A DNA stretch of 64,000 bases. Origin: Fervidobacterium pennivorans DSM 9078 (GTDB lineage Bacteria; Thermotogota; Thermotogae; Thermotogales; Fervidobacteriaceae). Positions 17,394 through 26,206 of the stretch are shown here, in pieces; positions within the stretch are counted from its first letter, which is position 1, and every line of letters starts with the position of its first letter. Position numbers and translations under genes: made by a program. The stretch is from assembly GCF_000235405.2 (NCBI RefSeq), contig NC_017095.1, positions 310,001 through 374,000 on the forward strand. Reading direction: 5' to 3'. The notes beneath the pieces are model-generated. The model was given only the letters and a program-made list of their open reading frames with translations, was not told where the DNA came from and did no database searches.

Positions 17394-17423
17394 TACAGTG
17401 AAAAACTGTAGCCCGCTTTTTTA
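17387..17423 (+). terminator. Attenuator terminator of the lysine operon
   Basis: Perfect 13-bp stem (17387-17399 with 17405-17417), loop GAAAA, followed by a T run. It lies 50 bases upstream of asd, so it must be bypassed for operon expression. Confidence 0.9.
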
Positions 17424-17471
17424 TTAGGCTTATGAATACTTCAATCCATCATAAAAAAGGAGGTATTTTCT

Positions 17472-18488
17472 ATGGGGTTCAAGGTCGGTGTTGTAGGTGC
17501 AACAGGAGCAGTTGGAAGAACGATGGTCGAGGTTCTTGAAAAAAGCGGGGTTCCAGTTTCTGAACTCAGGCTCTTTGCATCGGAAAGGTCAGCCGGTCAA
17601 ACTCTAACGTTCAAAGGTGTGCAAGTGAAGGTCGAGGTTCTCACGGAAGAAGCTATGAGGGAAGGTTTTGACTATTTACTTTTCTCAGTTGGTGCAGATG
17701 TTTCAAGAAGATATGCACCAATTGCAGCAGAAGCGGGAACAACGGTAATTGATAACTCATCTGCATTCAGGATGGTCCCAGAAATTCCGCTTGTCGTTCC
17801 GGAAATAAACGGAAAACTGTTAAAGGGATACCGTGGAATTGTTGCAAATCCGAATTGTTCAACTATTCAAATGGTTTTAGCGCTTTACAGGGTGCATGAC
17901 AGATACCATTTACACGAGATATTTGTTTCAACATACCAGGCAGTTTCCGGGGCAGGTCACAAGGCTATTGTTGAATACGAAAGGCAACTTGCCGGTGATA
18001 CAACATATACGGTTTTCCCAAAACAGATAGCCCACAACGTCATTCCACTCATAGGTGATTTAAAAGATGATATATCTCAAGAGGAGTGGAAGATGATAAA
18101 CGAAACAAGGAAAATATTGAATTCAAGGTCTATAGCCGTATTCCCAACAACTGTAAGGGTTCCTGTTAGGGTGGGACATTCGGAAAGTATTGTAGCTCGA
18201 ACTCTCTTCCCAATAATGTCAAAAGAAGACTTAGTAGAAACTATTGCTTCAGGTGAGGATGTAGTAGTTCATGACTATATCATTACACCAATAGAAGTAG
18301 CTGGTGATGACTATGTCCACGTTAGTAGAATAAGGCTGTTTGATGCGCACACATTTGGATTGTGGGTTGTAGCTGACAATCTGAGAGTTGGAGCTGCAAC
18401 GAATGCCGTTAGGATTTTGAAGCTACACAGTCAATTGAATTCTGACTTGATTGTCGAAAGCGAGGCGGAGGAAGTTGAGGGAAGATGA
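17472..18488 (+). CDS. asd: Aspartate-semialdehyde dehydrogenase
   Basis: Second step of the aspartate pathway: NADPH-dependent reduction of aspartyl phosphate to aspartate semialdehyde. The N-terminal Rossmann motif is VVGATGAVGRTMVEVL; the catalytic Cys129 lies in NPNCSTIQ and the active-site His in VPVRVGHSES near 235-244. Length 338 is typical. AAGGAGG precedes the ATG. First structural gene of asd-dapF-dapA-dapB-dapH-lysC-aminotransferase, the same order as in Thermotoga, where asd follows a lysine riboswitch; here an attenuator-like leader stands in its place. Confidence 0.95.
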   Translation: MGFKVGVVGATGAVGRTMVEVLEKSGVPVSELRLFASERSAGQTLTFKGVQVKVEVLTEEAMREGFDYLLFSVGADVSRRYAPIAAEAGTTVIDNSSAFRMVPEIPLVVPEINGKLLKGYRGIVANPNCSTIQMVLALYRVHDRYHLHEIFVSTYQAVSGAGHKAIVEYERQLAGDTTYTVFPKQIAHNVIPLIGDLKDDISQEEWKMINETRKILNSRSIAVFPTTVRVPVRVGHSESIVARTLFPIMSKEDLVETIASGEDVVVHDYIITPIEVAGDDYVHVSRIRLFDAHTFGLWVVADNLRVGAATNAVRILKLHSQLNSDLIVESEAEEVEGR

Positions 18489-19242
18489 GTTAAGAAAGCT
18501 CGGGGTTGATTTAATTTGCAAATACTCAGCAACAGGTAATACTTTCGTCGTTGTCGATGCGACAAAGACAACTCTAAACGATGTAGAAAAGGAAAAGATT
18601 GTGCTTGAGGTTGTCGAAGAGAGGGATGGAGTTATCTTTGTTGAACGACATAGTAATCGGTTCTTTATGGATTATTTTAACAGAGATGGTAAACGAGCAA
18701 CCTTTTGTGGAAATGGAGCAAGAACGTTTTTGAAATTTCTCTCAGATTATTTCAACGTTTTTGGAAAAGTTAGCTTGGAAACAAACGCAGGTGTGCTTAA
18801 TGGATACATTGGAGAGAAAATTTTTGTCCAAATGCCAGACCCTGTTGTTAATTATTTCGTGCCTCAAGAAGAACTTTCAGGTTTTGAAGGAATACTGATT
18901 ACAGTAGGCGTACCCCACCTTGTTATGAACGTTGGAAAAGCAATCTGGGGGTTTGATATGGAAATCGCAAGGTTGCTTAGACATAAGTTCGATGCCAATG
19001 TTAATTTGTTTAATGTCTTAGATTCAAGTACGTTTGAGATTAGGACGTTTGAACGTGGTGTTGAAAGAGAAACGTTATCCTGTGGCTCAGGAACGACGGC
19101 TACGGCATATTTTGTTAAGTATTATATTCTTCAAGATAACAGGATACCAGATAGGTTAACGGCCCAAACAAAAGGCGGAATTCTCAATGTGCTTTTTGAG
19201 ACTGATGGAATATATTTGGAAGGGGGAGTCGAACATGAGTAA
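18475..19242 (+). CDS. dapF: Diaminopimelate epimerase
   Basis: Converts LL- to meso-diaminopimelate. Both catalytic cysteines are visible: FCGNGAR in the N-terminal half and SCGSGTTATA in the C-terminal half; KYSATGNTFVVVDA marks the start of the fold. The TTG at 18475 is chosen because GAGG lies 9 bases upstream; another TTG at 18451 has no ribosome binding site. Either way the gene begins inside the end of asd in another frame, so translation is probably coupled. About 255 residues, close to the family norm. Confidence 0.9.
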   Translation: MREDELRKLGVDLICKYSATGNTFVVVDATKTTLNDVEKEKIVLEVVEERDGVIFVERHSNRFFMDYFNRDGKRATFCGNGARTFLKFLSDYFNVFGKVSLETNAGVLNGYIGEKIFVQMPDPVVNYFVPQEELSGFEGILITVGVPHLVMNVGKAIWGFDMEIARLLRHKFDANVNLFNVLDSSTFEIRTFERGVERETLSCGSGTTATAYFVKYYILQDNRIPDRLTAQTKGGILNVLFETDGIYLEGGVEHE

Positions 19243-20143
19243 TTCATCAGGTCAGATGCGTATGTTTCATGGAGTTGGAACTGCGATAGTAACACCGTTC
19301 ATGAACGGTGAGGTTGATTACGAAAGTTACAAAAGGATTGTGAGATGGCAGATTGAAAGTGGTGTAAGCGCTATTATCGTTGCCGGAACAACAGGTGAAG
19401 GTGCTACTTTGACGGTTGAAGAAAGAGAGCGTTTGACAGCATTAACTAAAGAGATTTGTGAAGGTAAAGCTCAAGTTATTGTTGGAACCGGGACCAACGA
19501 TACGAAAAAGACTTTAGAACTCTCTTTGAGTGCGCAAAAGTTTGGTGCTGATGGTGTATTAATAGTTACTCCTTACTACAACAAACCTACACAGGAAGGT
19601 CTTTACGCACACTACAAGTATCTATCAGAAAGACTTGATGTCCCAATTATCATTTACAACGTTCCTTCTCGAACCGGAGTGAATATATCGCCTGAGACCG
19701 TGGCACGCTTAGCAGTGGAGTGTCGAAATATAAAAGCGATAAAGGAGGCTAATCCTGATGTTGCTCAGTCTGATGAAATTTACAGACTGACAAAGGACCT
19801 CGATTTTTACATCTACTCAGGAAACGATGATAGAGCATTTCATATGATATGCGCAGGTGCCAAGGGAGTAATATCTGTAGCTTCGAACGTTGTTCCCACT
19901 CGGATTGTAGAGATGGTCAATGCAATCTTTTCAGGTGACATCTCAAAAGCCCTCAAAATTCACACGCAGCTTATCCCATTGTTCAAAGCCCTCTTTATAG
20001 AAACCAACCCACTTCCTGTTAAAGCAGCTATGCACTTGTTGGGATTAATGGAAAACGAATTCAGACTACCGCTTGTTCCACCAAAAGAATCAACTGTGGA
20101 AAGACTAAGGGTGATTCTTAAGGACCTGGGGGCGATAGAATGA
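19235..20143 (+). CDS. dapA: 4-hydroxy-tetrahydrodipicolinate synthase
   Basis: Condenses pyruvate with aspartate semialdehyde, the first committed step to lysine. TIM-barrel protein with GTTGEGATLT near residues 50-59, the Tyr of VTPYYNKPTQEG near 115, and the Schiff-base Lys in IKAIKEANPD near 172. Length 302 is slightly above the usual 294. The ATG at 19235 follows GGGGGAG and overlaps the dapF end by eight bases. Confidence 0.95.
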   Translation: MSNSSGQMRMFHGVGTAIVTPFMNGEVDYESYKRIVRWQIESGVSAIIVAGTTGEGATLTVEERERLTALTKEICEGKAQVIVGTGTNDTKKTLELSLSAQKFGADGVLIVTPYYNKPTQEGLYAHYKYLSERLDVPIIIYNVPSRTGVNISPETVARLAVECRNIKAIKEANPDVAQSDEIYRLTKDLDFYIYSGNDDRAFHMICAGAKGVISVASNVVPTRIVEMVNAIFSGDISKALKIHTQLIPLFKALFIETNPLPVKAAMHLLGLMENEFRLPLVPPKESTVERLRVILKDLGAIE

Positions 20144-20820
20144 ATAGACTAAACACAGTGAAGATAAGATACGGTTTAGTGGGTGCAAACGGGAAAATGG
20201 GTGCGGAGATTCAAAGTTATTTCTCTTCGTTAGGTGATTTGTGCGTTTTGAGAAAAGATATGGGGGTTTTTGAGGAAATCGAGCGACCGCAAGTGATAAT
20301 TGATTTTTCATCCCCTGATGCTGTTTTTGAAACAATTGAACTGTGCAGGAAATTCAACTGCGGACTTGTGATAGGGACAACTGCTCTGTCCGAGGAACAT
20401 TTTGCAAAGCTAAAAGAATTGGCTGAACATGTCCCCGTGGTTCAGAGTTATAACTTTTCAACAGGAATCGCAATTTTAAGAAGAATTATAAAGGAATACG
20501 CGTCTTACTTCGAAGATTGGGATGCAGCTATGGTTGAAATTCACCATAATATGAAAAAGGACGCTCCTTCTGGTACTGCCAAGATGCTTAAACAAGCATT
20601 GGGACGAGATATACCTATAAGTTCCATAAGGGTTGGAGGTGTTTTTGGTGAACATACGTTGATTTTTTCTAACTCAGGTGAAACTGTTGAAATCACACAT
20701 AGAGCCTTATCACGAAGGGCGTTTGCAATAGGGGTAAGGAACGCAGCGCTGTTTGTTCTGGAAAAGGAAAAGGGATTTTTTAGCTATGATGACGTTTTGG
20801 AATCTGCGCAAGCCAGATAA
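20140..20820 (+). CDS. dapB: 4-hydroxy-tetrahydrodipicolinate reductase
   Basis: NAD(P)H-dependent reductase giving tetrahydrodipicolinate. The nucleotide-binding start GLVGANGKMGAEI and the active-site motif EIHHNMKKDAPSGTA are clear. At 226 residues it is shorter than Proteobacterial DapB (about 270) but matches the short Thermotoga form. The ATG overlaps the dapA stop by four bases (ATGA). Confidence 0.93.
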   Translation: MNRLNTVKIRYGLVGANGKMGAEIQSYFSSLGDLCVLRKDMGVFEEIERPQVIIDFSSPDAVFETIELCRKFNCGLVIGTTALSEEHFAKLKELAEHVPVVQSYNFSTGIAILRRIIKEYASYFEDWDAAMVEIHHNMKKDAPSGTAKMLKQALGRDIPISSIRVGGVFGEHTLIFSNSGETVEITHRALSRRAFAIGVRNAALFVLEKEKGFFSYDDVLESAQAR

Positions 20821-20841
20821 TTGGTGTGTGGAGGGGTTAGG

Positions 20842-21588
20842 ATGGGTATTAAAAAGAGTGTAAGAGAATTAACAAGTGAAGAAATTATCGAGATTATTGC
20901 GAAAAGCAAGAAAAAGGACTTAGTAAGGGTGTACATTTCTGGGGTTCTAGATGGCATTGATTTTGGCAAGTACAAATCTGAAGAAGTTGAATTTGATTTC
21001 GTTGTTGGAAAAGATTTTGGAGTGCTTTTTGGAGATTTTGAAGTCATCTCACAGGTGCTTAGGAATGAAGGAATTGAAAAATACAAAGTGGAGTACGTTG
21101 CTAGGAATTCGGCGATTCCGCTGGCAGATATATCCCAATTCAACGCGAGGATAGAACCAGGTGCAATTATCCGCGAGCTCGTTGAAATTGGTGAAAAAGC
21201 GGTTGTAATGATGGGAGCTGTAATCAATATCGGCGCTGTAATTGGTGAAGGGACAATGGTTGATATGAACGCTGTAATTGGTGCACGAGCTCGAATTGGA
21301 AAGTATTGTCATATAGGTGCTGGTGCGGTTGTGGCGGGCGTTGTTGAACCACCAAGTGCAACACCTGTTATCATTGAGGACTATGTTCTTGTTGGTGCAA
21401 ACGCTGTGATTTTAGAAGGTGTAAGAGTAGGTCATCATGCTGTTGTTGCCGCCGGTGCGGTTGTCGTTGATGATGTGGAACCTTACACTGTTGTTGCAGG
21501 CATTCCAGCTAAGGCAATCAAAAAGGTCGATGAAAAGACAGCTAATAAGACACAAATTTTGGAAAGTCTCAGAGAAATTAACAGATAA
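20842..21588 (+). CDS. dapH: Tetrahydrodipicolinate N-acetyltransferase
   Basis: Acetyl-CoA-dependent acyltransferase that commits the route to the acetyl branch of lysine synthesis. The C-terminal half is a left-handed beta helix of hexapeptide repeats (from about residue 85), with the DapH signature [14 protein letters not shown] and [14 protein letters not shown]. The N-terminal domain starts [14 protein letters not shown] as in DapH, not like the succinyl-using DapD. Length 248. Start at 20842 follows GGAGGGG by five bases; an upstream ATG at 20821 lacks such a site. Confidence 0.93.
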   Translation: MGIKKSVRELTSEEIIEIIAKSKKKDLVRVYISGVLDGIDFGKYKSEEVEFDFVVGKDFGVLFGDFEVISQVLRNEGIEKYKVEYVARNSAIPLADISQFNARIEPGAIIRELVEIGEKAVVMMGAVINIGAVIGEGTMVDMNAVIGARARIGKYCHIGAGAVVAGVVEPPSATPVIIEDYVLVGANAVILEGVRVGHHAVVAAGAVVVDDVEPYTVVAGIPAKAIKKVDEKTANKTQILESLREINR

Positions 21589-21618
21589 GCTATTCAAAGA
21601 GCAGGTAGGTGAGAGGGA

Positions 21619-22842
21619 TTGACAAGAAACGTTCTTCAGAGTAGAGTAATTGTTCAAAAGTATGGAGGCTCATCTGTGGCTGACCCTGACAGAATCAGAA
21701 ACGTTGCACGTAGAATAGCAAAGAAAGTCCAAGAAGGTTACAAAGTGGTGACCGTTGTCTCTGCAATGGGTAAGACAACTGACAATTTGATTTCACTTGC
21801 CAAGAATGTATCAAGCAAACCCGACGAAAGAGAGCTTGATATGCTTCTTACCACAGGCGAACAGGTTTCGTGTGCTCTTGTTGCAATGGCTTTGAAAGAT
21901 ATGGGCATTAATGCAATTTCTTTGAACGCTTTTCAGGTCAAAATTCTAACCACAAAGTCTTATAACAACGCGAGAATAATGGATATCAGTGTCAGGAAAC
22001 TGAGAGAATATCTCGACAGTTACGATGTGCTTGTCGTAACTGGTTTCCAAGGAATTACCGAAGACGAGCATCTTACAACACTTGGTAGAGGTGGTTCGGA
22101 CACTTCAGCAGTGGCTTTGGCTGCCAAATTGAAGTGCGATTGTGAGATTTACAGTGATGTTGCAGGTGTTTATACGTGCGACCCAAAACTTTATCCTGAG
22201 ACAAAGAAACTCAAGTACGTTACGTACGATGATATGCTCGAAATGGCAGCAACTGGTGCAAAGGTACTACATTCACGTTCAGTTGAGATAGCCAAAAAAT
22301 ACAACGTGCGGGTCTACTGTGGTTCATCATTTAGCGATGAGGAGGGAACTTGGGTGGTTGACAGAATACCTGAATGGCTTGAAGAACCACTTGTTACAGG
22401 GGTTAGTTTGGACAAAAATCAGGTAAAGGTTTCTATAATGAACTTGCCAAATGATGCAAAAGTGGTAACAGATATCTTCAAGAGAGTTGCAGAGAAAGGG
22501 ATAAACGTCGATATGATATCTCTCGTAAAGAACGGTACATCAACACACGTGTCGTTCACAGTTGTTCCTGAAAGGCTTGACAAAATAGAAGAATTGCTCA
22601 ACGAAACACTTTCTGATTACGGTGCTAAATACCATTTCTATGGGAAATTTTCAAAAATCACTGTTGTTGGAACAGGCATGAGGTCTCATTACGGTGTTGC
22701 TTCAAAACTTTTAGAAGTGCTTTCCGAACATGGTGTTGAACCGGAGCTAATAACCACATCAGAAATCAAAATCTCCGTTTTGGTTCCAGAAAACGTGGCA
22801 GAGGAACTGGTGAAAAGTATTTGCAAGGCTTTTGATTTGTAA
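21619..22842 (+). CDS. lysC: Aspartate kinase with C-terminal ACT domains
   Basis: First step of the aspartate pathway. The kinase domain opens with VIVQKYGGSSVAD and contains TTGEQVSCALVAMAL and GRGGSDTSAVALAAKL; two ACT domains fill about 260-407 and would bind the feedback amino acid, probably lysine given the operon. TTG start with GAGAGGGA just upstream. Length 407 is typical for the monofunctional class. It closes the recognisable pathway genes of the operon. Confidence 0.95.
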   Translation: MTRNVLQSRVIVQKYGGSSVADPDRIRNVARRIAKKVQEGYKVVTVVSAMGKTTDNLISLAKNVSSKPDERELDMLLTTGEQVSCALVAMALKDMGINAISLNAFQVKILTTKSYNNARIMDISVRKLREYLDSYDVLVVTGFQGITEDEHLTTLGRGGSDTSAVALAAKLKCDCEIYSDVAGVYTCDPKLYPETKKLKYVTYDDMLEMAATGAKVLHSRSVEIAKKYNVRVYCGSSFSDEEGTWVVDRIPEWLEEPLVTGVSLDKNQVKVSIMNLPNDAKVVTDIFKRVAEKGINVDMISLVKNGTSTHVSFTVVPERLDKIEELLNETLSDYGAKYHFYGKFSKITVVGTGMRSHYGVASKLLEVLSEHGVEPELITTSEIKISVLVPENVAEELVKSICKAFDL

Positions 22843-22870
22843 ACCTGAAAAAAATGGGGGAGGAATTTAA

Positions 22871-24010
22871 ATGCACAGTGCGATGGGAGAGACATATGTA
22901 GCTGGCACGTATAACAGGTATCCCATCAAGATATCACATGCTAAAGGAATTTATGTATGGGATAAAGATGGAAAACCTTATTTAGATACGTTCATGGGTA
23001 TTGGCGTGCTTCTTTTTGGACACAACCATGAGAAGATAATAGATGCCATGAAAAGAAAGATGGAAAAGTACGTTCATCTTTCGAACTTTTTCCTTGATGA
23101 CGATGCCTTGTTTGTTGCGCAAAGACTCGTCCAGGAGACGGGGAAATACGGAAGAGTTTTTTTCACAAACTCAGGTGCAGAAAGTACAGAATGTGCCCTA
23201 AAAGTGGTCAGGAAGGTCAAGAAGACGGGTAAGATACTTTCGTTCGTTAGAAACTTTCATGGAAGGACTTTAAGTGCATTGAGCGTAACTGGATTTGAAA
23301 ACATAAGAAGTCAGTTCATTAATGATGAAAACGTCGTTTTTCTTCCATATGATTATGAAACTGTAAAGAGATTTTTGGAAGACGAAGAACACATAGCGGC
23401 GGTCTTTTTGGAAGTAGTACATGGTAGTGGTGGTTTAGACGTTATTCCACAAGAGATTGTTGAGTTGATATCAGAGTACAAAAAAGAACATGGTTATCTT
23501 ATCGTAGCTGATGAAGTCCAAAGTGGACTTGGTAGAACAGGAAAGTTTTATGCGTATCAGCATTTTTCAATTCAACCAGACATTGTCACTGTGGCAAAGG
23601 GTATAGGTGGCGGACTACCACTTGGAGCATGTATCATGCTTGAGGAATATGCTGATGTTTTTAAAACAGGTGAACACGGTTCTACTTTTGCTCCCAATCC
23701 AGTAGCACTTGCTGCAGGAAGAGCGATTTTGGAGATGATTGATGAACATTTGTTAAACCATGTTGTAGAAATGGGTAAGTATTTTGAAGAACGTTTTTCA
23801 AAACTTGGTGATGTACTCGGTATGGGATTGATGAGAGGACTAAAGCCGAAGTTAGCTGTTGATTCAAAGTGGATAGAAAGATTTATAAACCAAGGACTCT
23901 TGGTTAATATCTTGGGAAACGGCGTTGTCCGGTTCCTGCTACCACTAAATATAACCAGAGAGCAAATCGACGAGATCTACAAGAGATTTTGTGAAGTTAT
24001 TGAACACTAA
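22871..24010 (+). CDS. Class III aminotransferase, ArgD-like; candidate N-acetyldiaminopimelate aminotransferase
   Basis: PLP enzyme of the acetylornithine/ornithine aminotransferase family. FFTNSGAESTECALKVVRK near 98-116 binds PLP phosphate, VADEVQSGLGRTG near 214-226 holds the Asp that contacts the PLP ring, and the Schiff-base Lys is in TVAKGIGGGLPLGA near 244. Length 379 is typical. GGGGGAGG precedes the ATG. Since it ends the lysine operon and no other DAP aminotransferase is present, it is a good candidate for the N-acetyl-2-amino-6-oxopimelate transamination; ordinary ArgD activity is the alternative. Its stop overlaps the stop of the convergent ecfT gene by four bases. Confidence 0.85.
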   Translation: MHSAMGETYVAGTYNRYPIKISHAKGIYVWDKDGKPYLDTFMGIGVLLFGHNHEKIIDAMKRKMEKYVHLSNFFLDDDALFVAQRLVQETGKYGRVFFTNSGAESTECALKVVRKVKKTGKILSFVRNFHGRTLSALSVTGFENIRSQFINDENVVFLPYDYETVKRFLEDEEHIAAVFLEVVHGSGGLDVIPQEIVELISEYKKEHGYLIVADEVQSGLGRTGKFYAYQHFSIQPDIVTVAKGIGGGLPLGACIMLEEYADVFKTGEHGSTFAPNPVALAAGRAILEMIDEHLLNHVVEMGKYFEERFSKLGDVLGMGLMRGLKPKLAVDSKWIERFINQGLLVNILGNGVVRFLLPLNITREQIDEIYKRFCEVIEH

Positions 24011-24747
24011 AATATTCGCATTATTAAAACTCCGAGTATCAATCCTACGTTTGCAGTAAGGTATACTGTGTCCCTTCTCGACCAGTTGAGTGTGTAGTAA
24101 TGCGTTCTTTTCGTTATACCGTACTTTCGAGCCTGAAGAGCTAGGGATAGCTCTTCAGCTTTTCTTAATGAAGAAACTAACAAAGGAATTATTATGCTCG
24201 TAACTGCAGATAGTTTGTTTCTGAGACCTTTTTCAGAATACTTGGCACCTCGAGATATCTGAGCTTTGATAATTCTGTCAGCTTCATCAAGTAGTATGGG
24301 AATGAAACGGATTGATATCGCAAGCATCATGCCGAAATCTTCTCGCTGTTCGTCTTTTATACCAAAGTATTTAAGAATATCTACGATACCTCGTGCCGTC
24401 AGTAGTGGAGGAGTTGTGTAAGTGAACATCGTGGCAAAAAGAAAGATGAGTGATAATCGCAAACCTATGTAAAGGCTGGAAGATATACCACCTATGAAAT
24501 ACTGAACAACAACAGCAAAGACTATCAAAAACCACATGCTTTTCAAACTTCTCAAGTAAACAACCGGCTTGATCCTTGATAGTGCCATGAATAAAATAAA
24601 AAAAGCCACAGGGATAATATAACCTAAGAGGTTTTTAACGAGCATAACACTAGTAACCTGAAAGAGGACTGAAATCATCTTTGCTCTGGGGTCTAAGTTG
24701 TGAATCAGGGAATCCTTTGGAATGTATTTTCCTATGGTCAGTCTCAA
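24007..24747 (-). CDS. ecfT: Energy-coupling factor transporter transmembrane protein
   Basis: Membrane scaffold of an ECF-type vitamin/metal importer, linking the S component to the ATPases. Five or so hydrophobic segments span residues 25-115 and the C-terminus; the two coupling motifs with Ala/Ser-Arg-Gly or related are visible (IKAQISRGAKY and ALQARKYG). Length 246 is usual. TTG start with AGGTGAT upstream. No EcfA ATPases or S component lie nearby, so it probably serves several S components encoded elsewhere. Last gene of a four-gene minus-strand unit. Confidence 0.87.
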   Translation of the reverse strand: MRLTIGKYIPKDSLIHNLDPRAKMISVLFQVTSVMLVKNLLGYIIPVAFFILFMALSRIKPVVYLRSLKSMWFLIVFAVVVQYFIGGISSSLYIGLRLSLIFLFATMFTYTTPPLLTARGIVDILKYFGIKDEQREDFGMMLAISIRFIPILLDEADRIIKAQISRGAKYSEKGLRNKLSAVTSIIIPLLVSSLRKAEELSLALQARKYGITKRTHYYTLNWSRRDTVYLTANVGLILGVLIMRIF

Positions 24748-24785
24748 TATAAATCACCTGCTCAGTGTTGTTAGTAATTAGAAAA

Positions 24786-25373
24786 TTATTTCCTTGCGCT
24801 TAAACTTTTTGAATGTAAAAATGAGACGTATTCATTAATTATATTCGCATAGTAGCTGAAGAACTTGACGGTATAAATGTTATACTTATCCGAGCGCCCG
24901 TTGTAGGCAGATATCGCTCTCGCAAGGTCCCAATCAAATACATAGCGAAGGGTTAAGTAGATGTATCGATACGCAATTCTTACTTGCCAATCTGGATAAT
25001 TAATGAGTTCTGCATGATTTCTGTGTTGTTGTTTGAATTGTCTAATATCTTCGTAGAAATTAGCTACGTAAAACACTGCGTTTTCGTGGAGCTGAAAATA
25101 ACCAACGGCTTTACCTTGGTCGCCGAAAATGTTCATAAAATTTGTTTCCGTAAGGCCAAAGGCAAGGATGTATAAAGGATCCACACTCTTCGGAACTATC
25201 TTCGATTCCTCTTCCAAGGCTTTAGCCATGAGTTTTGCATGGTTTTCTGGCACTTTGCGAGAGGTTAAAAACACATAGGCGAATTCGAAAAGTTCGCCTG
25301 CAATTAGGGTCTGTGAAATTGTTATCAGAAGAATAATCCAAATAATTTTAATAACCTTTGTGTATCGCTTCAT
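24786..25373 (-). CDS. Exported lysozyme-like protein (SLT/transglycosylase fold)
   Basis: 195 residues with an N-terminal signal peptide or anchor (IIWIILLITISQTLIAG). The body reads like a soluble lytic transglycosylase domain: LAFGLTETNFMNIFGDQGKAVG has the catalytic-Glu region followed by a GxxxGYFQL-type strand, and AISAYNGRSDKY corresponds to the AxAAYNAG motif. Thus a small cell-wall hydrolase is likely; sequence is divergent and activity unproven. It lies 23 bases after the SAM hydroxide adenosyltransferase gene. Confidence 0.7.
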   Translation of the reverse strand: MKRYTKVIKIIWIILLITISQTLIAGELFEFAYVFLTSRKVPENHAKLMAKALEEESKIVPKSVDPLYILAFGLTETNFMNIFGDQGKAVGYFQLHENAVFYVANFYEDIRQFKQQHRNHAELINYPDWQVRIAYRYIYLTLRYVFDWDLARAISAYNGRSDKYNIYTVKFFSYYANIINEYVSFLHSKSLSARK

Positions 25374-25396
25374 AGACCACCTCTTCTATTTGTCTC

Positions 25397-26155
25397 TCAG
25401 AAGAGAATTTCCAGTTCACAACCTTCGAAACATTTAAACCGTTCTCTCGCAACTCCTTTGTTTACAGCAATTTCTAAGTATCCTGTGCTATCTTCATGTA
25501 CTAACAGTTCCCCTTCTTCTACATCTGCATAAGTTTCAACAACGGGGACGAGAACGGTTTTATTTCCAACTTTTATTTTTACCTGTTCTTTGTCAGCAAC
25601 CCAAGCGAAAGGTATATTTGTTTCTATGTTACCAAATCTATCGAAATAAGCTACTTCACCGGAGATACCCGTGGCACTCAGATGAGCCTTTCGGTAAGGC
25701 ACGGTGGCGTAACTTGGCAATCTCGTTCCCAAATCATCGAAAATACCTTTTGTGATATATGCGGCAGCCGGAGAGAAAATGTCTCGTCCGTGGAAGGTCT
25801 TGGACGTTCCAAAGTGATACTTTTTGTTCACAAGGTCTACAATTTTTCTTGGCTGGTGTCTTTCCAAGACTAAAGTAAGAACACCATTGTCAGGTGCGAC
25901 GAAATAATATTTTTCTGTCTCGACAGCTATAGCTTTTCTAGCAGTTCCAACACCGTAATCTACTACAACCAGGAAAACGGATTTTTCAGGGAAGTAGTCA
26001 ACACTTCTGTCTAATATGTACATTGCTTCCCGCACGTTGTACGGTGTGATATTGTGTGTGAGGTCTATAATTTCCGCGTCTGTTATCTGACGAATTACAC
26101 CTTTACAGATTCCAACGTAATGTGAATTACCCCAATCTGTCATGAATACAATCAC
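25397..26155 (-). CDS. SAM hydroxide adenosyltransferase family (DUF62)
   Basis: Member of the SAM-dependent chlorinase/fluorinase superfamily; the common bacterial members hydrolyse SAM to adenosine and methionine. FMTDWGNSHYVGICKG at the start, TFHGRDIFSPAAAYI near 140 and DRFGNIETNI near 188 are family motifs. The usual DPGVGT is DYGVGT here. The GTG at 26155 is preferred to one at 26164 because AAGGAAGG sits 8 bases upstream of it and family members begin at this point. Length 252. It follows the M20 gene by 51 bases. Confidence 0.85.
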   Translation of the reverse strand: MIVFMTDWGNSHYVGICKGVIRQITDAEIIDLTHNITPYNVREAMYILDRSVDYFPEKSVFLVVVDYGVGTARKAIAVETEKYYFVAPDNGVLTLVLERHQPRKIVDLVNKKYHFGTSKTFHGRDIFSPAAAYITKGIFDDLGTRLPSYATVPYRKAHLSATGISGEVAYFDRFGNIETNIPFAWVADKEQVKIKVGNKTVLVPVVETYADVEEGELLVHEDSTGYLEIAVNKGVARERFKCFEGCELEILF

Positions 26156-26206
26156 ATATGACACCTTCCTTTCTATTTCTCTTTTCTGTTTCTTATTTAG
26201 TTGAAC

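Noticed and set aside
17152-17460. Lysine riboswitch (L box) or T-box in the lysine-operon leader
   Set aside because: None of the conserved L-box core elements and no T-box TGGNACCGCG sequence were found; the leader fits attenuator geometry instead.
18451-18488. Apparent frame conflict at the asd/dapF junction
   Set aside because: Both proteins are complete; the overlap is explained by a TTG start of dapF at 18475 within the asd end, not a frameshift.
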